Origin: Bacteroidia bacterium
GTDB lineage: Bacteria; Bacteroidota; Bacteroidia; B-17B0; Aurantibacillaceae
Assembly (NCBI GenBank): GCA_018000995.1
Contig: JAGNIU010000009.1
Span: 54,406 to 118,405, forward strand
Length of the DNA stretch: 64,000 nucleotides
Direction: 5' to 3'
Below are positions 31,353-40,344 of this stretch, piece after piece. Each line of letters starts with the position of its first letter. Position 1 is the stretch's first letter. A model generated the notes under the pieces. The model saw only the letters and a list, made by a program, of their open reading frames with translations, ran no database searches and was not told the origin of the DNA. The translations under genes and the position numbers were made by a program.

Positions 31353-33080
31353 TTACCAATCCTTCTCCGTCTTTACTTTCTGTCCATCACCTTTTTTCTT
31401 TTTGCCTTGTAATTTCTGTTCCATGTTCTGTAATGCGTTCAACATACGTTCAGCTTGTTCTTTCGACATTTGCGGTTGTTGGTCTTGTTGTTGCTGTTGT
31501 TGTTGTTGCTTATCCTTATTTTTGTCCTTATCCTTTTTCTCCTGCTCTTTTAACTTCTTTTGAGCGTAAGCTAAGTTATATCGTGTGTCTTCGTCCTTAG
31601 GATCTACCTTTAACGATTTTTTGTATGCATCAACGGCGGCTTGCCAGTTAGCTTGTTTTAAACGACAATTACCTAAATTGTGTAAGGCCTGGTGTAAAGT
31701 GTCTTTATGAGAAACTGTTTGTGATACTACATCAAATTGCGCCGCGGCTTCATCCAACATAATATTAGCAAGAGAATCCGGCTTCATTCCCATAATAGGC
31801 TCTTTGCTTTTTGAATTTTTAATATTGACTGCTTCTTTATAGATAGCATCACCTAAATTGAAATTGGCTTTCTTTAAAGCGGGATTCAATTTTAAAGCTT
31901 CACGGTATTCGTTTATAGCTGTAACATTTCTTCCACTGTAATAATTATTATTTCCTTTATAAACCAACTCTTTGTCTTTTTGCGCAGATAATTTATTTAC
32001 ACTAAAAAGAGACGTCAACACCAAAATACCTGCAACTGATTTATTCGGTTTTAAAACGCTTGCCAAAAATTTACGGAACCAATTACTTACTCGTTCGCTA
32101 ATGAAAAATTCTATAATGAATAATAATAAAGCCAACCCTAAGAACCACTGAAACTGATCTTCGTAATCGGTGTACATTTTTGTGTCGATTTGTTTTTTCT
32201 CTAATTGAGATAATTTATCAAGAATAGCATTCAATCCAATATCAGCATTTGTTGCCTGAACAAAAATACCATCTGTTTTACCTGCAATTTCCTGTAACAC
32301 TTCTCTATTTAATTTTGTTACAACTGTGTTACCATCTTTATCCTTTCTATAACCTTGCACGGCACCATTTGCCATTATAGGAATTGGAACTCCTGTTTCA
32401 GAACCAACACCAATACAATTTACAAGAATTCCTGCCTTAGCAGCTTCTTCTGCCGCTTCAACAGCTTCGGGTTCGTGATTTTCTCCGTCGGTAATTACGA
32501 CGATGGTTTTATTCTTTTCTAAATCTTTACTAAAACCTTCTAACGCTTTACGGATAGCAGCACCAATATTTGTTCCTTGTGTCGGTACCATTTCGGTGTT
32601 TATACTTCCCAAAAATAATTTTGCGGCGCTGTAATCGGTTGTGATTGGTAATTGAACATAAGCTTCTCCTGCAAAAACGATTATTCCTAAACGGTCGCCT
32701 TCCAACTTATCAATCATTTTCTCTAATGCAAACTTAGCACGCTCTAATCGGTTTGGCGATAAATCTTGTGCCAACATACTATTAGATACATCTAAACACA
32801 CAATGATATCTGCACCTTCACGTTTTACTTCCTGTGTTTTACTTCCGGTTTGCAAATTACAAACTGCCAATATCAAACTACTGAAAGCAAGCATTAATAA
32901 AATAAACTTTGTTACTTTTTTAGATTTAGAAACATCCGGCACCAATGATTTTACCAATTCGTATTCACCTAATTTCTTTAACCGCTTTTTAGTGGAATAC
33001 AAATACCAAATAAAAATCACCAACATTACCGGTAATGCTGCAAAGGCGTAAAAAAATATGTCGTTCTCGAACCTAAACAT
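31353..33080 (-). CDS. batB: BatB-BatC fusion: VWA membrane protein with C-terminal TPR and Gln-rich tail
   Basis: 575 residues. Two N-terminal membrane helices, then a von Willebrand A domain with the MIDAS motif DVSNSMLAQD and the VITDGENHEPEA segment (about 90-290), a membrane helix near 315, a linker that still looks like a lost signal peptide (SVAGILVLTSLFSVNKLSAQ, about 345-365), then TPR repeats (about 375-510) and a tail of consecutive glutamines and charged residues. BatB and BatC are usually separate genes in Bacteroidota; here one frame encodes both. It overlaps batA by one base and leads to batD. Confidence 0.9.
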   Translation of the reverse strand: MFRFENDIFFYAFAALPVMLVIFIWYLYSTKKRLKKLGEYELVKSLVPDVSKSKKVTKFILLMLAFSSLILAVCNLQTGSKTQEVKREGADIIVCLDVSNSMLAQDLSPNRLERAKFALEKMIDKLEGDRLGIIVFAGEAYVQLPITTDYSAAKLFLGSINTEMVPTQGTNIGAAIRKALEGFSKDLEKNKTIVVITDGENHEPEAVEAAEEAAKAGILVNCIGVGSETGVPIPIMANGAVQGYRKDKDGNTVVTKLNREVLQEIAGKTDGIFVQATNADIGLNAILDKLSQLEKKQIDTKMYTDYEDQFQWFLGLALLLFIIEFFISERVSNWFRKFLASVLKPNKSVAGILVLTSLFSVNKLSAQKDKELVYKGNNNYYSGRNVTAINEYREALKLNPALKKANFNLGDAIYKEAVNIKNSKSKEPIMGMKPDSLANIMLDEAAAQFDVVSQTVSHKDTLHQALHNLGNCRLKQANWQAAVDAYKKSLKVDPKDEDTRYNLAYAQKKLKEQEKKDKDKNKDKQQQQQQQQDQQPQMSKEQAERMLNALQNMEQKLQGKKKKGDGQKVKTEKDW

Positions 33081-34090
33081 TATGGTGCCGATTTAAATAC
33101 AACGCGTTTTAAAATAAATTCCATCAACAAGGAAATTAAAGCTGCCAAACCTAAAGGCAGAAAATGCTCTGCTTTATTAGAGAAGCTTTTTTCACTTATG
33201 ATTGTTTTTTCAAGTCTGTCAATTTCCTTATAAACGTTTTTCAAACTTTCCTTATCCATTGCTCTGAAATATTTTCCGCCTGTCATGTTCGCGATTTTTG
33301 TCATTACTTCTTCATCAATTTCCACATCTACATAATCATATTCTAATTGTCCGTTAGGATACATAGCTACAGGTTGCAACGCTTTTCCTTTTGTACCAAC
33401 ACCAATCGTATAAACGCGCAATCCATAAGTTTTAGCAATTTCTCCGGCTGTCATAGGTGCAATTTCCCCTACGTTACTCACACCATCAGAAATTAAAATA
33501 ATCACCTTGCTTTTTGCTTTGCTGTCTTTAATACGAGCAACTGCATCTGCTAATCCCAAACCAATGGCGGTTCCTTGATCTAACATTCCCGCTTTAATAT
33601 CCGGAAACATGTTTTTAAGAATTTTATGATCAACCGTTAATGGACATTGTGTAAATGCTTCACCGCTAAAAATCACTAAACCAATTTTATCATTAGGGCG
33701 CGCATCAATAAAATCGATAATCACTTCCTTCGCAACTTCTAATCGGTTTGGTTTAAAATCTTTTGCTAACATCGATAAAGAGATGTCCATACTAATAACG
33801 ATATCAATTCCTTCTGTTTTAATATCCTTCCAGCTACTGCGCGATTGCGGACGGGCTAATGCTAAAATAATACAGGAAACTCCGATTAAGCGCATTACTA
33901 AAACCAAATGACGTAAACGCGCTTTAAGAGACGTTTTTATGCCTTTAAAATTATCGAATGAAGAAAAATGAACTTCACCTTCGTATTTTTTTAATTTAAT
34001 AAGATACCACACAATCATTGCCGGCAGCAATAAAAACAACCAGAACCAATGTTTCTCGGCAAATTGTATGTCTTCCAAGTAACTTATCAC
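33080..34090 (-). CDS. batA: BatA: VWA-domain membrane protein
   Basis: 336 residues. Two N-terminal membrane helices (about 15-32 and 62-82), a VWA domain with the intact metal-ion-dependent adhesion site DISLSMLAKD and ILISDGVSNVG, and a C-terminal membrane helix (about 305-325). The VWA faces the periplasm. It overlaps the upstream gene by 4 bases and the batB/C gene by 1 base, so the whole series appears translationally coupled. Confidence 0.93.
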   Translation of the reverse strand: MISYLEDIQFAEKHWFWLFLLLPAMIVWYLIKLKKYEGEVHFSSFDNFKGIKTSLKARLRHLVLVMRLIGVSCIILALARPQSRSSWKDIKTEGIDIVISMDISLSMLAKDFKPNRLEVAKEVIIDFIDARPNDKIGLVIFSGEAFTQCPLTVDHKILKNMFPDIKAGMLDQGTAIGLGLADAVARIKDSKAKSKVIILISDGVSNVGEIAPMTAGEIAKTYGLRVYTIGVGTKGKALQPVAMYPNGQLEYDYVDVEIDEEVMTKIANMTGGKYFRAMDKESLKNVYKEIDRLEKTIISEKSFSNKAEHFLPLGLAALISLLMEFILKRVVFKSAP

Positions 34091-35085
34091 TTTTGTTCTT
34101 CATTATTAATTGGTGAATTATCTTCTTCTATAATAATTTCATCTTCACGTTTTGTTCCATTTACAAAATCGAATGCGTTTTGTAAAGCAAGCGCATGTTC
34201 TTGTTCAATTGGAATTTGTTTTGCGAATTTTACATAATCAGACAGAACTAACATTTGCTGCAGTTTCTCTTTGCTTGCTGCATCCACTACTTGTGATTTA
34301 AATGCGCGTACAATTTCATCCGTTGTTAACTCTAAAGCCTGAATACCAAAACGACCTTCAATATATAAACGCACCGAATCCGAAATGGCTGAATAATATT
34401 CTTTTGTTTTCCCGTCTTTCCAAATCGCTTCCTCTTTTACTTTTTCTAATTGTGATAAAGCTAAAATATGCGGAGGCACATCCGGTTTGCGTTCAACAAT
34501 CACTTCAGGTTTTTTCTTCGTGAGTTTGAGAATAATAAATACAATTAGCGCGACCAATAAAATGGCAGCACCACCCCAATACACCATTGGCAAATACCAC
34601 TTCCAATCGAAAGGCTCATTAAATGGCGCTTTAATATCTTTTACTTTTGCCTCTGAAGTATCAATAGGAACAGTATTAACTTCTAAAAACAAAGCCTCTG
34701 TTAAAACAGGATTTACAGTATCGCCATTTACAAAAAACTTAAAAGGAGGAATTGCAAAATAACCAGAATCAAAAGCCGTAACAATATATTGTTGATGTTG
34801 TTGAATGATAGAAGGATTTGCTTTATCAGGAATAGTTGAATCAATTACTGTACGTGAAACAATTTCAATTTTTCCTGTGATAGTATCTTCAAACGAAGGC
34901 CAGTCGACTTTTAAATTTTTCTGTGCGTTGGCATCGTAAGTAACATACACATCTAATTTAGTTTGCTCCCCAATACGGATCTTACTCGAATCTAAAACTG
35001 CATTCACTCTTATCTGTTGCGATTTAAGTGAAGTGCAAATTACTACACAGGCTAATAAAAAAATATGTTTTAGATTCAATTTCAT
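34087..35085 (-). CDS. BatD-like single-pass membrane protein of the Bat operon
   Basis: 332 residues: signal peptide, a beta-rich ectodomain (IRVNAVLDSSKIRIGEQTKLDVYVTYD is the 'BatD-like' Ig opening), one membrane helix (about 170-192), then a helical cytoplasmic domain (SQLEKVKEEAIWKDGKTKEYYSAISDSVRLYIEGRFGI), which resembles the C-terminal domain of BatD. It sits between the DUF58 gene and batA, the place where many Bacteroidota encode a 'hypothetical' or DUF4381-like protein. Start and stop overlap both neighbours (1 and 4 bases). Probably a scaffold for the VWA proteins. Confidence 0.8.
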   Translation of the reverse strand: MKLNLKHIFLLACVVICTSLKSQQIRVNAVLDSSKIRIGEQTKLDVYVTYDANAQKNLKVDWPSFEDTITGKIEIVSRTVIDSTIPDKANPSIIQQHQQYIVTAFDSGYFAIPPFKFFVNGDTVNPVLTEALFLEVNTVPIDTSEAKVKDIKAPFNEPFDWKWYLPMVYWGGAAILLVALIVFIILKLTKKKPEVIVERKPDVPPHILALSQLEKVKEEAIWKDGKTKEYYSAISDSVRLYIEGRFGIQALELTTDEIVRAFKSQVVDAASKEKLQQMLVLSDYVKFAKQIPIEQEHALALQNAFDFVNGTKREDEIIIEEDNSPINNEEQK

Positions 35086-35951
35086 TATCTGCGTTTAAAT
35101 AAATTCATTAACGGTTTTATGTAGCCTTCATGCGTGTAGATATCGCAATAATCCACACCACATTTATTAAATTTATCTTTCATGCCTTGCTCACGCTTTA
35201 GCACATTTACTTTAAATTGCTTTTGAAAGTCTTTACTACTAGTATCAGCCCAAACAATTTTTCCGGTTTCGTTATCCTTTAATTTGATTAAACCCACTTT
35301 CGGAATTTCTAATTCGGTTTTATCATTAATCTTCAGTGCAATTAAATCGTGTTTCTTGTTCGCAATCTTTAAAGCATCTGTATAATTTTCTTTAGCATAA
35401 AAATCCGATAGTAAAAAAACCGTGCTTCTCTTTTTAATAACGTTGGTTAAATATTTTAAAGCCAATTCTAAATCTGTTCCTTTACTCTCTGCTTTAAAAT
35501 TGATCAACTCACGGATAATACGTAATACGTGAGATTTTCCTTTTTTTGGCGGAATAAACTTTTCAATCTTATCAGAAAAAAATATCACACCAATTTTATC
35601 GTTGTTAGTGGAAGCAGAAAAAGCAACAACTGCACACAATTCAGTAATTAAATCTTTTTTGTATTGAGAATGCGTTCCAAAATAACCACTCGCACTTACG
35701 TCAACCAACATCACAACACTTAATTCACGTTCTTCTTCAAATACTTTTACATAAGGAGAATTAAATCGTGCGGTTACATTCCAATCAATTGTTCTTACAT
35801 CATCACCGGGAGTATATTCACGAACTTCAGAAAATGCCATACCTCTTCCCTTAAACGCAGAGTGATATTCACCGGAAAATATCTGGCGACTTAACCCGCG
35901 TGTTTTAATTTCAATCTTGCGGACTTTTTTTAAGAGCTCGGCTGTTTCCAT
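35085..35951 (-). CDS. DUF58 domain protein of the MoxR-Bat operon
   Basis: 288 residues, cytoplasmic. The DUF58 signature is GRGMAFSEVREYTPGDDVRTIDWNVTAR (short pieces: YTPGDDVRTIDW), and the VWA-like fold has VMLVDVSASGYFGT and STVFLLSDFYAKEN. Partner of MoxR-type AAA+ ATPases; together they are thought to remodel the VWA proteins. It is separated from moxR by 81 bp of AT-rich spacer repeats and overlaps the following gene by one base. Confidence 0.92.
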   Translation of the reverse strand: METAELLKKVRKIEIKTRGLSRQIFSGEYHSAFKGRGMAFSEVREYTPGDDVRTIDWNVTARFNSPYVKVFEEERELSVVMLVDVSASGYFGTHSQYKKDLITELCAVVAFSASTNNDKIGVIFFSDKIEKFIPPKKGKSHVLRIIRELINFKAESKGTDLELALKYLTNVIKKRSTVFLLSDFYAKENYTDALKIANKKHDLIALKINDKTELEIPKVGLIKLKDNETGKIVWADTSSKDFQKQFKVNVLKREQGMKDKFNKCGVDYCDIYTHEGYIKPLMNLFKRR

Positions 35952-36031
35952 TGAGATTTTAAATGTTAAATTTTGAATGTTAAATTTTGAATGCGAAATA
36001 ATTCAACATTCATAATTCATCATTCAACATT
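35944..36031. repeat. AT-rich spacer built of ATTCAACATT/AAATTTTGAATGTT words
   Basis: The words AATGTTAAATTTTGAATGTTAAAT and later ATTCAACATTCATAATTCATC form loose inverted repeats between moxR and the DUF58 gene. They resemble the block at 28017-28075. The start of the DUF58 gene overlaps the beginning. It may form a hairpin within the operon transcript. Confidence 0.5.
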
Positions 36032-36032
36032 T

Positions 36033-37022
36033 CTAAGGCACTTCAACTGTATTTAAAATTTCGGTGATGATGTTTTCAGAAGTAATGTTTTCCGCTTCTG
36101 CTTCGTAGGTTAAACCAATACGGTGACGCATAACATCTGTACAAATTGCACGTACGTCTTCAGGAATAACATAACCACGTCGTTTAATAAATGCATATGC
36201 TTTTGCAGCCAATGCTAAATTTATACTGGCACGAGGTGAACCTCCGTAAGAAATTAAACCATGGAATTTATCCAGTTTATATTCTTTAGGATAACGGGTT
36301 GAGAAAACAATATCTACAATATAACGCTCAATTTTTTCATCCATGTAAACATCCTTCACCACTTTGCGTGCTTTAAGAATATCATCAGGCGATAAAATGG
36401 CGTTTGGTTTTGGCATTCCTTCAGGGGAAATATTTGAGGTAATAATTTTACGTTCTTCTTCTTTGGTTGGATAACCGATTACCACTTTCAACATGAAACG
36501 GTCCATTTGAGCCTCAGGTAAAGGATAAGTTCCTTCTTGTTCAACCGGGTTTTGAGTCGCTAAAACTAAGAACGGGTTTGGTAATTGAAAAGTTTGATCA
36601 CCAATAGTAACTTGCTTTTCTTGCATCGCCTCTAATAAAGCTGATTGAACCTTTGCCGGAGCACGGTTAATCTCATCAGCTAAAACGAAATTGGCAAAAA
36701 CCGGACCTTTACGAATAGAAAAAGCCTCTTGTTTTTGGTTATAAATCATGGTTCCAATTAAGTCGGCCGGTAATAGGTCGGGAGTAAACTGAATACGGCT
36801 AAAATCGGCATGAATACATTTTGCTAACGTATTAATTGCTAATGTTTTAGCTAATCCTGGAACTCCTTCTAATAAAATATGGCCGTTACTAAGAAGTCCG
36901 ATTAAAAGACGTTCTACCATGCTTTTTTGACCAACGATAACCTTATCCATTTCATTGGTAAGGAGGTCAACAAACGCGCTTTCGCGTTGAATTTTTTCGT
37001 TTAATTCTTTAATATCTACCAT
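36033..37022 (-). CDS. moxR: MoxR-family AAA+ ATPase
   Basis: 329 residues. Walker A GHILLEGVPGLAKT, Walker B VLADEINRAPAKVQSALLEAM, sensor-1 LATQNPVEQEGTYPLPEAQMDRF and the C-terminal lid domain (RASINLALAAKAYAFIKRRGYVIPEDVRAI) are all present. MoxR ATPases act as chaperone-like remodelers of VWA-domain partners; here the partners are BatA and BatB downstream. First gene of the seven-gene operon; a TACTTTTG -7 box (minus strand, 37039-37046) precedes its start. Confidence 0.95.
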   Translation of the reverse strand: MVDIKELNEKIQRESAFVDLLTNEMDKVIVGQKSMVERLLIGLLSNGHILLEGVPGLAKTLAINTLAKCIHADFSRIQFTPDLLPADLIGTMIYNQKQEAFSIRKGPVFANFVLADEINRAPAKVQSALLEAMQEKQVTIGDQTFQLPNPFLVLATQNPVEQEGTYPLPEAQMDRFMLKVVIGYPTKEEERKIITSNISPEGMPKPNAILSPDDILKARKVVKDVYMDEKIERYIVDIVFSTRYPKEYKLDKFHGLISYGGSPRASINLALAAKAYAFIKRRGYVIPEDVRAICTDVMRHRIGLTYEAEAENITSENIITEILNTVEVP

Positions 37023-37038
37023 AAAATTTGAATGTGTC

Positions 37039-37046
37039 CAAAAGTA
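37039..37046 (-). promoter_or_regulatory. -7 box of the moxR-bat operon
   Basis: Minus-strand TACTTTTG, a perfect TAnnTTTG match, 17 bp before the moxR start codon. No clear TTG is seen at -33. Confidence 0.45.
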
Positions 37047-37180
37047 GTAAGGCTAAGGGTTTTACGACTATAATGCGTTGTTAAAAGATGTTAAGCTTAG
37101 AATGGGAATTAACGATATTTAAGGGTAGTTAAAGAAGGGCTTAAATTTTAAAAACTGTCTTTCATCATTTTTCCAAAAAA

Positions 37181-37227
37181 TACGTACTTATACGTAGTTG
37201 GTTATTACAAATATTTAACTATTTTTG
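37181..37227 (+). promoter_or_regulatory. Promoter with adjacent TACGTA palindromes
   Basis: TTG at 37198-37200 and TATTTTTG at 37220-37227 are 19 bp apart, a consensus Bacteroidota promoter about 32 bp before the first Cys-rich lipoprotein. Directly upstream, TACGTACTTATACGTA (37181-37196) contains two self-complementary TACGTA words, a possible regulator site. Confidence 0.6.
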
Positions 37228-37258
37228 ACCCACTAAAAACCTTTAAAAAATTAAACAA

Positions 37259-37498
37259 ATGAAAAAATTAACAATTTTAGCCATTGCAGCTCTAGCGATT
37301 AGCTTCGCTTCATGCAAAAAGGACAGAACTTGTACTTGTACAACTACATCTTCTTCAAGTACAACTTCTACAACCAAAACTATCACAATGAAAAAAGTTA
37401 AGAAGAAAGATGCTAAAGACGCATGTCAAAAAACTACATGGTCAAACACATCTGGTTCATCAACTAGCAGTGGAACTTCAGACTGTAAATTAAGTTAA
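37259..37498 (+). CDS. Cys/Thr/Ser-rich small lipoprotein, paralog 1
   Basis: 79 residues. The signal peptide MKKLTILAIAALAISFASC ends in a lipobox cysteine followed by Lys-Lys. The mature chain has TCTCTTTS, a Thr/Ser-rich stretch, a basic KKVKKKD segment and a DCKLS end. With the next gene it forms a tandem pair that shares the lipobox, TCTCTTTS and the exact C-terminal DCKLS. Four mature cysteines besides the lipid-bearing one suggest disulfides or metal binding. I do not recognise a family with known function. Confidence 0.75.
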   Translation: MKKLTILAIAALAISFASCKKDRTCTCTTTSSSSTTSTTKTITMKKVKKKDAKDACQKTTWSNTSGSSTSSGTSDCKLS

Positions 37499-37527
37499 TT
37501 ATTAATATTTAAAAAAAACTAAAAAAA

Positions 37528-37779
37528 ATGAAAAAATTATATTTTCCATTAATGATTGTAGCGGTTTTAAGCCTTGCATCATGTCATAAAGCAAAAACTT
37601 GTACTTGTACAACTACATCTACATCTTCTTTCGGTGGTGGTAGCACTACTTCTACTTCAGTTAACTCTTGGGAAAACGCTTCTAAACATGAAGCTAACAG
37701 TAACTGTATTTCTCGTACAGAAGTTACAACTGTAACTGGTGGTACTTTTACAGATGAAGTTGATTGCAAATTAAGCTAA
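37528..37779 (+). CDS. Cys/Thr/Ser-rich small lipoprotein, paralog 2
   Basis: 83 residues. The signal peptide MKKLYFPLMIVAVLSLASC is followed by HKAKTCTCTTTS, a Gly/Ser/Thr stretch, NSWENASKHEANSNC and a DCKLS end. It is a clear tandem duplicate of the gene 29 bp upstream, with the cysteine positions kept but the middle diverged. A rho-independent terminator follows at 37799, so the pair forms one transcription unit. Cell-surface or periplasmic-face lipoprotein of unknown role. Confidence 0.75.
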   Translation: MKKLYFPLMIVAVLSLASCHKAKTCTCTTTSTSSFGGGSTTSTSVNSWENASKHEANSNCISRTEVTTVTGGTFTDEVDCKLS

Positions 37780-37798
37780 TTTCAAATTAGTATTTTAG

Positions 37799-37834
37799 AA
37801 AAGGCTTCCAATTAAATTGGAGGCCTTTTTTATT
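37799..37834 (+). terminator. Terminator of the lipoprotein pair
   Basis: Stem AAAGGC.TCCAATT / AATTGGA.GCCTTT with a short loop and a T run, 20 bp after the second stop codon. Confidence 0.85.
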
Positions 37835-37922
37835 TATAGCCTTTTCTCTCCCCTGAGTATTCTCTTTTAAAACTGCTTCATCCCAACATTGTGTTTTAGC
37901 TAATTTTTATATTGCTTTATAT

Positions 37923-37951
37923 AAAAAGGCTACCTTTACGGTGGCCTTTTT
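37923..37951. terminator. Hairpin just before the MauE/DoxX-thioredoxin gene
   Basis: AAAAAGGC.ACC and GGT.GCCTTTTT arms around a TTTAC loop end 6 bp before the ATG at 37957. The loop side contains TACCTTTAC, which is also a possible -7 box. Its role is unclear: terminator-like shape, promoter-like content. Confidence 0.5.
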
Positions 37952-37956
37952 AATTT

Positions 37957-38901
37957 ATGACAAAAGATAAAATTTTAAAAATAGTTTCGATAGTGCTCAG
38001 TGTTTTGATGGGACTACTTTTTATTTATTCGGGCTACACCAAACTTTACCCCATTGAGCCTTTTGAATATACTTTTGTTGATTTAGGAATTGGCAACTGG
38101 GCACTCGCTCCTTACATTGCCCGATTTATGATTGGTTTGGAATTTTACATCGGCTTGATGCTAATTTTTAATCTCTATCTTAAAAAATTTACGTTAAAAC
38201 TAACCGCTGCCCTATTAGTCGTCTTTACTATTTATTTAGGGATTATGATTTTGAATGAAGGCAACAATAGTAATTGCGGTTGTTTCGGTAACGCTATTGC
38301 TATGACACCTTTTCAAGCGATTGTAAAAAACATAATCATGCTTGCCATTTGTTTTGTGATTTACAAATTCAACGAAGGCATCACTTTAGGAAAACTTGGC
38401 AAAGTATTAAACGTTTCTTTTCTTTTAACCGCATTGGCTATGCCGCACATTTTAAATTATGTGGACTTAGATTACTCACAAGCCTACTTAAATAAACCGG
38501 AAAATAATTTTATACTTGAATTAGATACACTCTACAACAATGCATACGAAACTGTTCCGCCAAAAAATTTATCGCAAGGTAAACACGTTTTGGCCTTTAT
38601 GAGTTTGAGTTGTCAGCACTGCCGTATTGCTGCCAAAAAAATAAGATTGATTCACGAAAAAAATCCGGATATCCATTTCTACTTCATTTTAAATGGTGAA
38701 AAAGAAAAAAAGAAATGGTTTTATTTAGATACAAAAACGGAAGACATCCCTTATACAATGCTAAGAGCCCGCCCCTTTGTTTATTTGGCAGGAACAAATC
38801 TACCTACCCTTTACTTAGTAAATAATTCTAAGGTTGAACATTGGGTAAATTACATGGAACTCGATCAAAAAGAAATTGAGAATTGGTTATCTATTAAATA
38901 G
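37957..38901 (+). CDS. MauE/DoxX-type membrane protein fused to a thioredoxin-like domain
   Basis: 314 residues. The N-terminal half has four to five membrane helices of the MauE/DoxX type (LLFIYSGYTKLYPIEPFEYTF, FMIGLEFYIGLMLIF) with the conserved N-C-G-C-F-G motif (Cys107, Cys109) at the end of helix 3. The C-terminal half (about 185-314) is a thioredoxin-like fold with HVLAFMSLSCQHC (Cys220-Cys223) and LPTLYLV with the cis-proline-type loop. The combination resembles VKOR-thioredoxin fusions and would pass electrons to or from periplasmic disulfides; this is inference. Its 3' end overlaps the kmo gene tail to tail by 8 bases. Confidence 0.82.
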   Translation: MTKDKILKIVSIVLSVLMGLLFIYSGYTKLYPIEPFEYTFVDLGIGNWALAPYIARFMIGLEFYIGLMLIFNLYLKKFTLKLTAALLVVFTIYLGIMILNEGNNSNCGCFGNAIAMTPFQAIVKNIIMLAICFVIYKFNEGITLGKLGKVLNVSFLLTALAMPHILNYVDLDYSQAYLNKPENNFILELDTLYNNAYETVPPKNLSQGKHVLAFMSLSCQHCRIAAKKIRLIHEKNPDIHFYFILNGEKEKKKWFYLDTKTEDIPYTMLRARPFVYLAGTNLPTLYLVNNSKVEHWVNYMELDQKEIENWLSIK

Positions 38902-40237
38902 ATTTTAGAATTTCTTTCTCCACCTCTTCACTATCCCACTTACTTTCAATGTCAGGCCTTGCCATAATTTTTTGCATGATGGCTTCTTGTCTTTGCCCTT
39001 CTTTTAAAGCAGTACTATAACGTATGTGCGGACTGTAAGTCACCATACTGTAAAGCGGAATCCATTTATCAGGATATTTTGAATTGAAGCGAGCTTCTAT
39101 TTTCTTCTGTAATAAAAATTTCGGATCGGCAGTTTTATCACGCATCTCAATGAAATTGGCGATTGCCAAATCAGCAATAGCATCTCCATCGGGTTTGCGC
39201 AATGTTTCGTACTCCGGCATTATTTTATTCCAATCTTCTTTGTGCTTATCAATTAATTCATTCATCACAACACAATCCTCAAAACCACAATTCATACCCT
39301 GACCGAAAAACGGAACAATAGCATGTGCTGCATCACCAATCAATCCGATTTTACTATCGAAAGTCCATGGGAAACATTTTACAGTTACCAATGAAGAAAC
39401 AGGATTTTTTTCAAAGTCTTCTAATAAAGTTGGCATTAAAGGAACCGCATCCGGAAATTCTTCATCAAAAAACTTTTTTACTTGTTCCCTAGTTTTCAAA
39501 TTCGCAAATGATTTTTCGCCTTCGAATGGAAGAAATAAAGTACAGGTAAAATTTCCATCCATATTTGGTAAAGCTATCATCATGAAACTTCCGCGAGGCC
39601 AAATGTGCAGAGCGTTTTTCTCAATTAAAAAAGCACCATCCTTACCGGGAGGAATAATTAATTCTTTGTACCCTGCCGAAATATAATGTTGGTTGTATTC
39701 AAATCTATCAGAACTCAACTGCATATTTAAACGTGATGCCGCAAAAGCTCCATCCGAACCAAAAATTAAATCGCTTTTAGCAGAAGATGTTTTTTGTGTT
39801 TCTTCATTTATAAATTGAGCTTCTAATGTTTGTCGGTTGATATTGGTACAACGCTCGTTAAAATGAATTTTCACACCGCCTTTCTGTTCTGCTAAATCCA
39901 TTAAACGCATATTTATTTCGGCACGCGAAACAGAATATATAGCTTGATTATCTTTCCCGTAAGGTTGAAAAGCTGTTGAACTATCTTTATGATGAATAAA
40001 ACGCCCGTACATAGGAATGGCAATTTTTCTAATCTCATCAGCAATACCAACACCTTCTAAGCCTTTCCAACCACGATCACTTAAAGCGAGATTGATGGAT
40101 TTGCCTGCGGAAATTTTTGCCGTACGCATATCAGGACGACGCTCGTAAATATTTACTTTATATCCTTTTTTTGCCAAATAGATAGATAATAAAGAACCTA
40201 CTAATCCGGCGCCAATCATATTTACGTTTTTACTCAT
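38894..40237 (-). CDS. kmo: Kynurenine 3-monooxygenase
   Basis: 447 residues, the usual length. FAD-binding motifs: NMIGAGLVGSLLSIYLAKKGY (GxGxxG) at the N-terminus, the DG-type segment FGSDGAFAASR and IGLIGDAAHAIVPFFGQGMNCGFEDC (GD motif). NADPH-dependent hydroxylation of L-kynurenine to 3-hydroxykynurenine leads toward quinolinate and NAD in the de novo route from tryptophan that many Bacteroidota use. No other kynurenine-pathway gene is in the window. The C-terminal hydrophobic anchor of eukaryotic KMO is absent. Confidence 0.95.
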   Translation of the reverse strand: MSKNVNMIGAGLVGSLLSIYLAKKGYKVNIYERRPDMRTAKISAGKSINLALSDRGWKGLEGVGIADEIRKIAIPMYGRFIHHKDSSTAFQPYGKDNQAIYSVSRAEINMRLMDLAEQKGGVKIHFNERCTNINRQTLEAQFINEETQKTSSAKSDLIFGSDGAFAASRLNMQLSSDRFEYNQHYISAGYKELIIPPGKDGAFLIEKNALHIWPRGSFMMIALPNMDGNFTCTLFLPFEGEKSFANLKTREQVKKFFDEEFPDAVPLMPTLLEDFEKNPVSSLVTVKCFPWTFDSKIGLIGDAAHAIVPFFGQGMNCGFEDCVVMNELIDKHKEDWNKIMPEYETLRKPDGDAIADLAIANFIEMRDKTADPKFLLQKKIEARFNSKYPDKWIPLYSMVTYSPHIRYSTALKEGQRQEAIMQKIMARPDIESKWDSEEVEKEILKSI

Positions 40238-40344
40238 AGTTTCAATTTTACCTTACAATTTTACATAAAAACCCGCTTATTACAATTGCTAAAAATCAGT
40301 ATTTCGCTAATTTCTTTGTTTTTTAGCTAATACTGTCAATTTAC

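Noticed and set aside
31480..31530. Trinucleotide repeat considered as a phase-variable tract
   Set aside because: It encodes glutamine in frame; changes would alter the tail length without switching the gene off.
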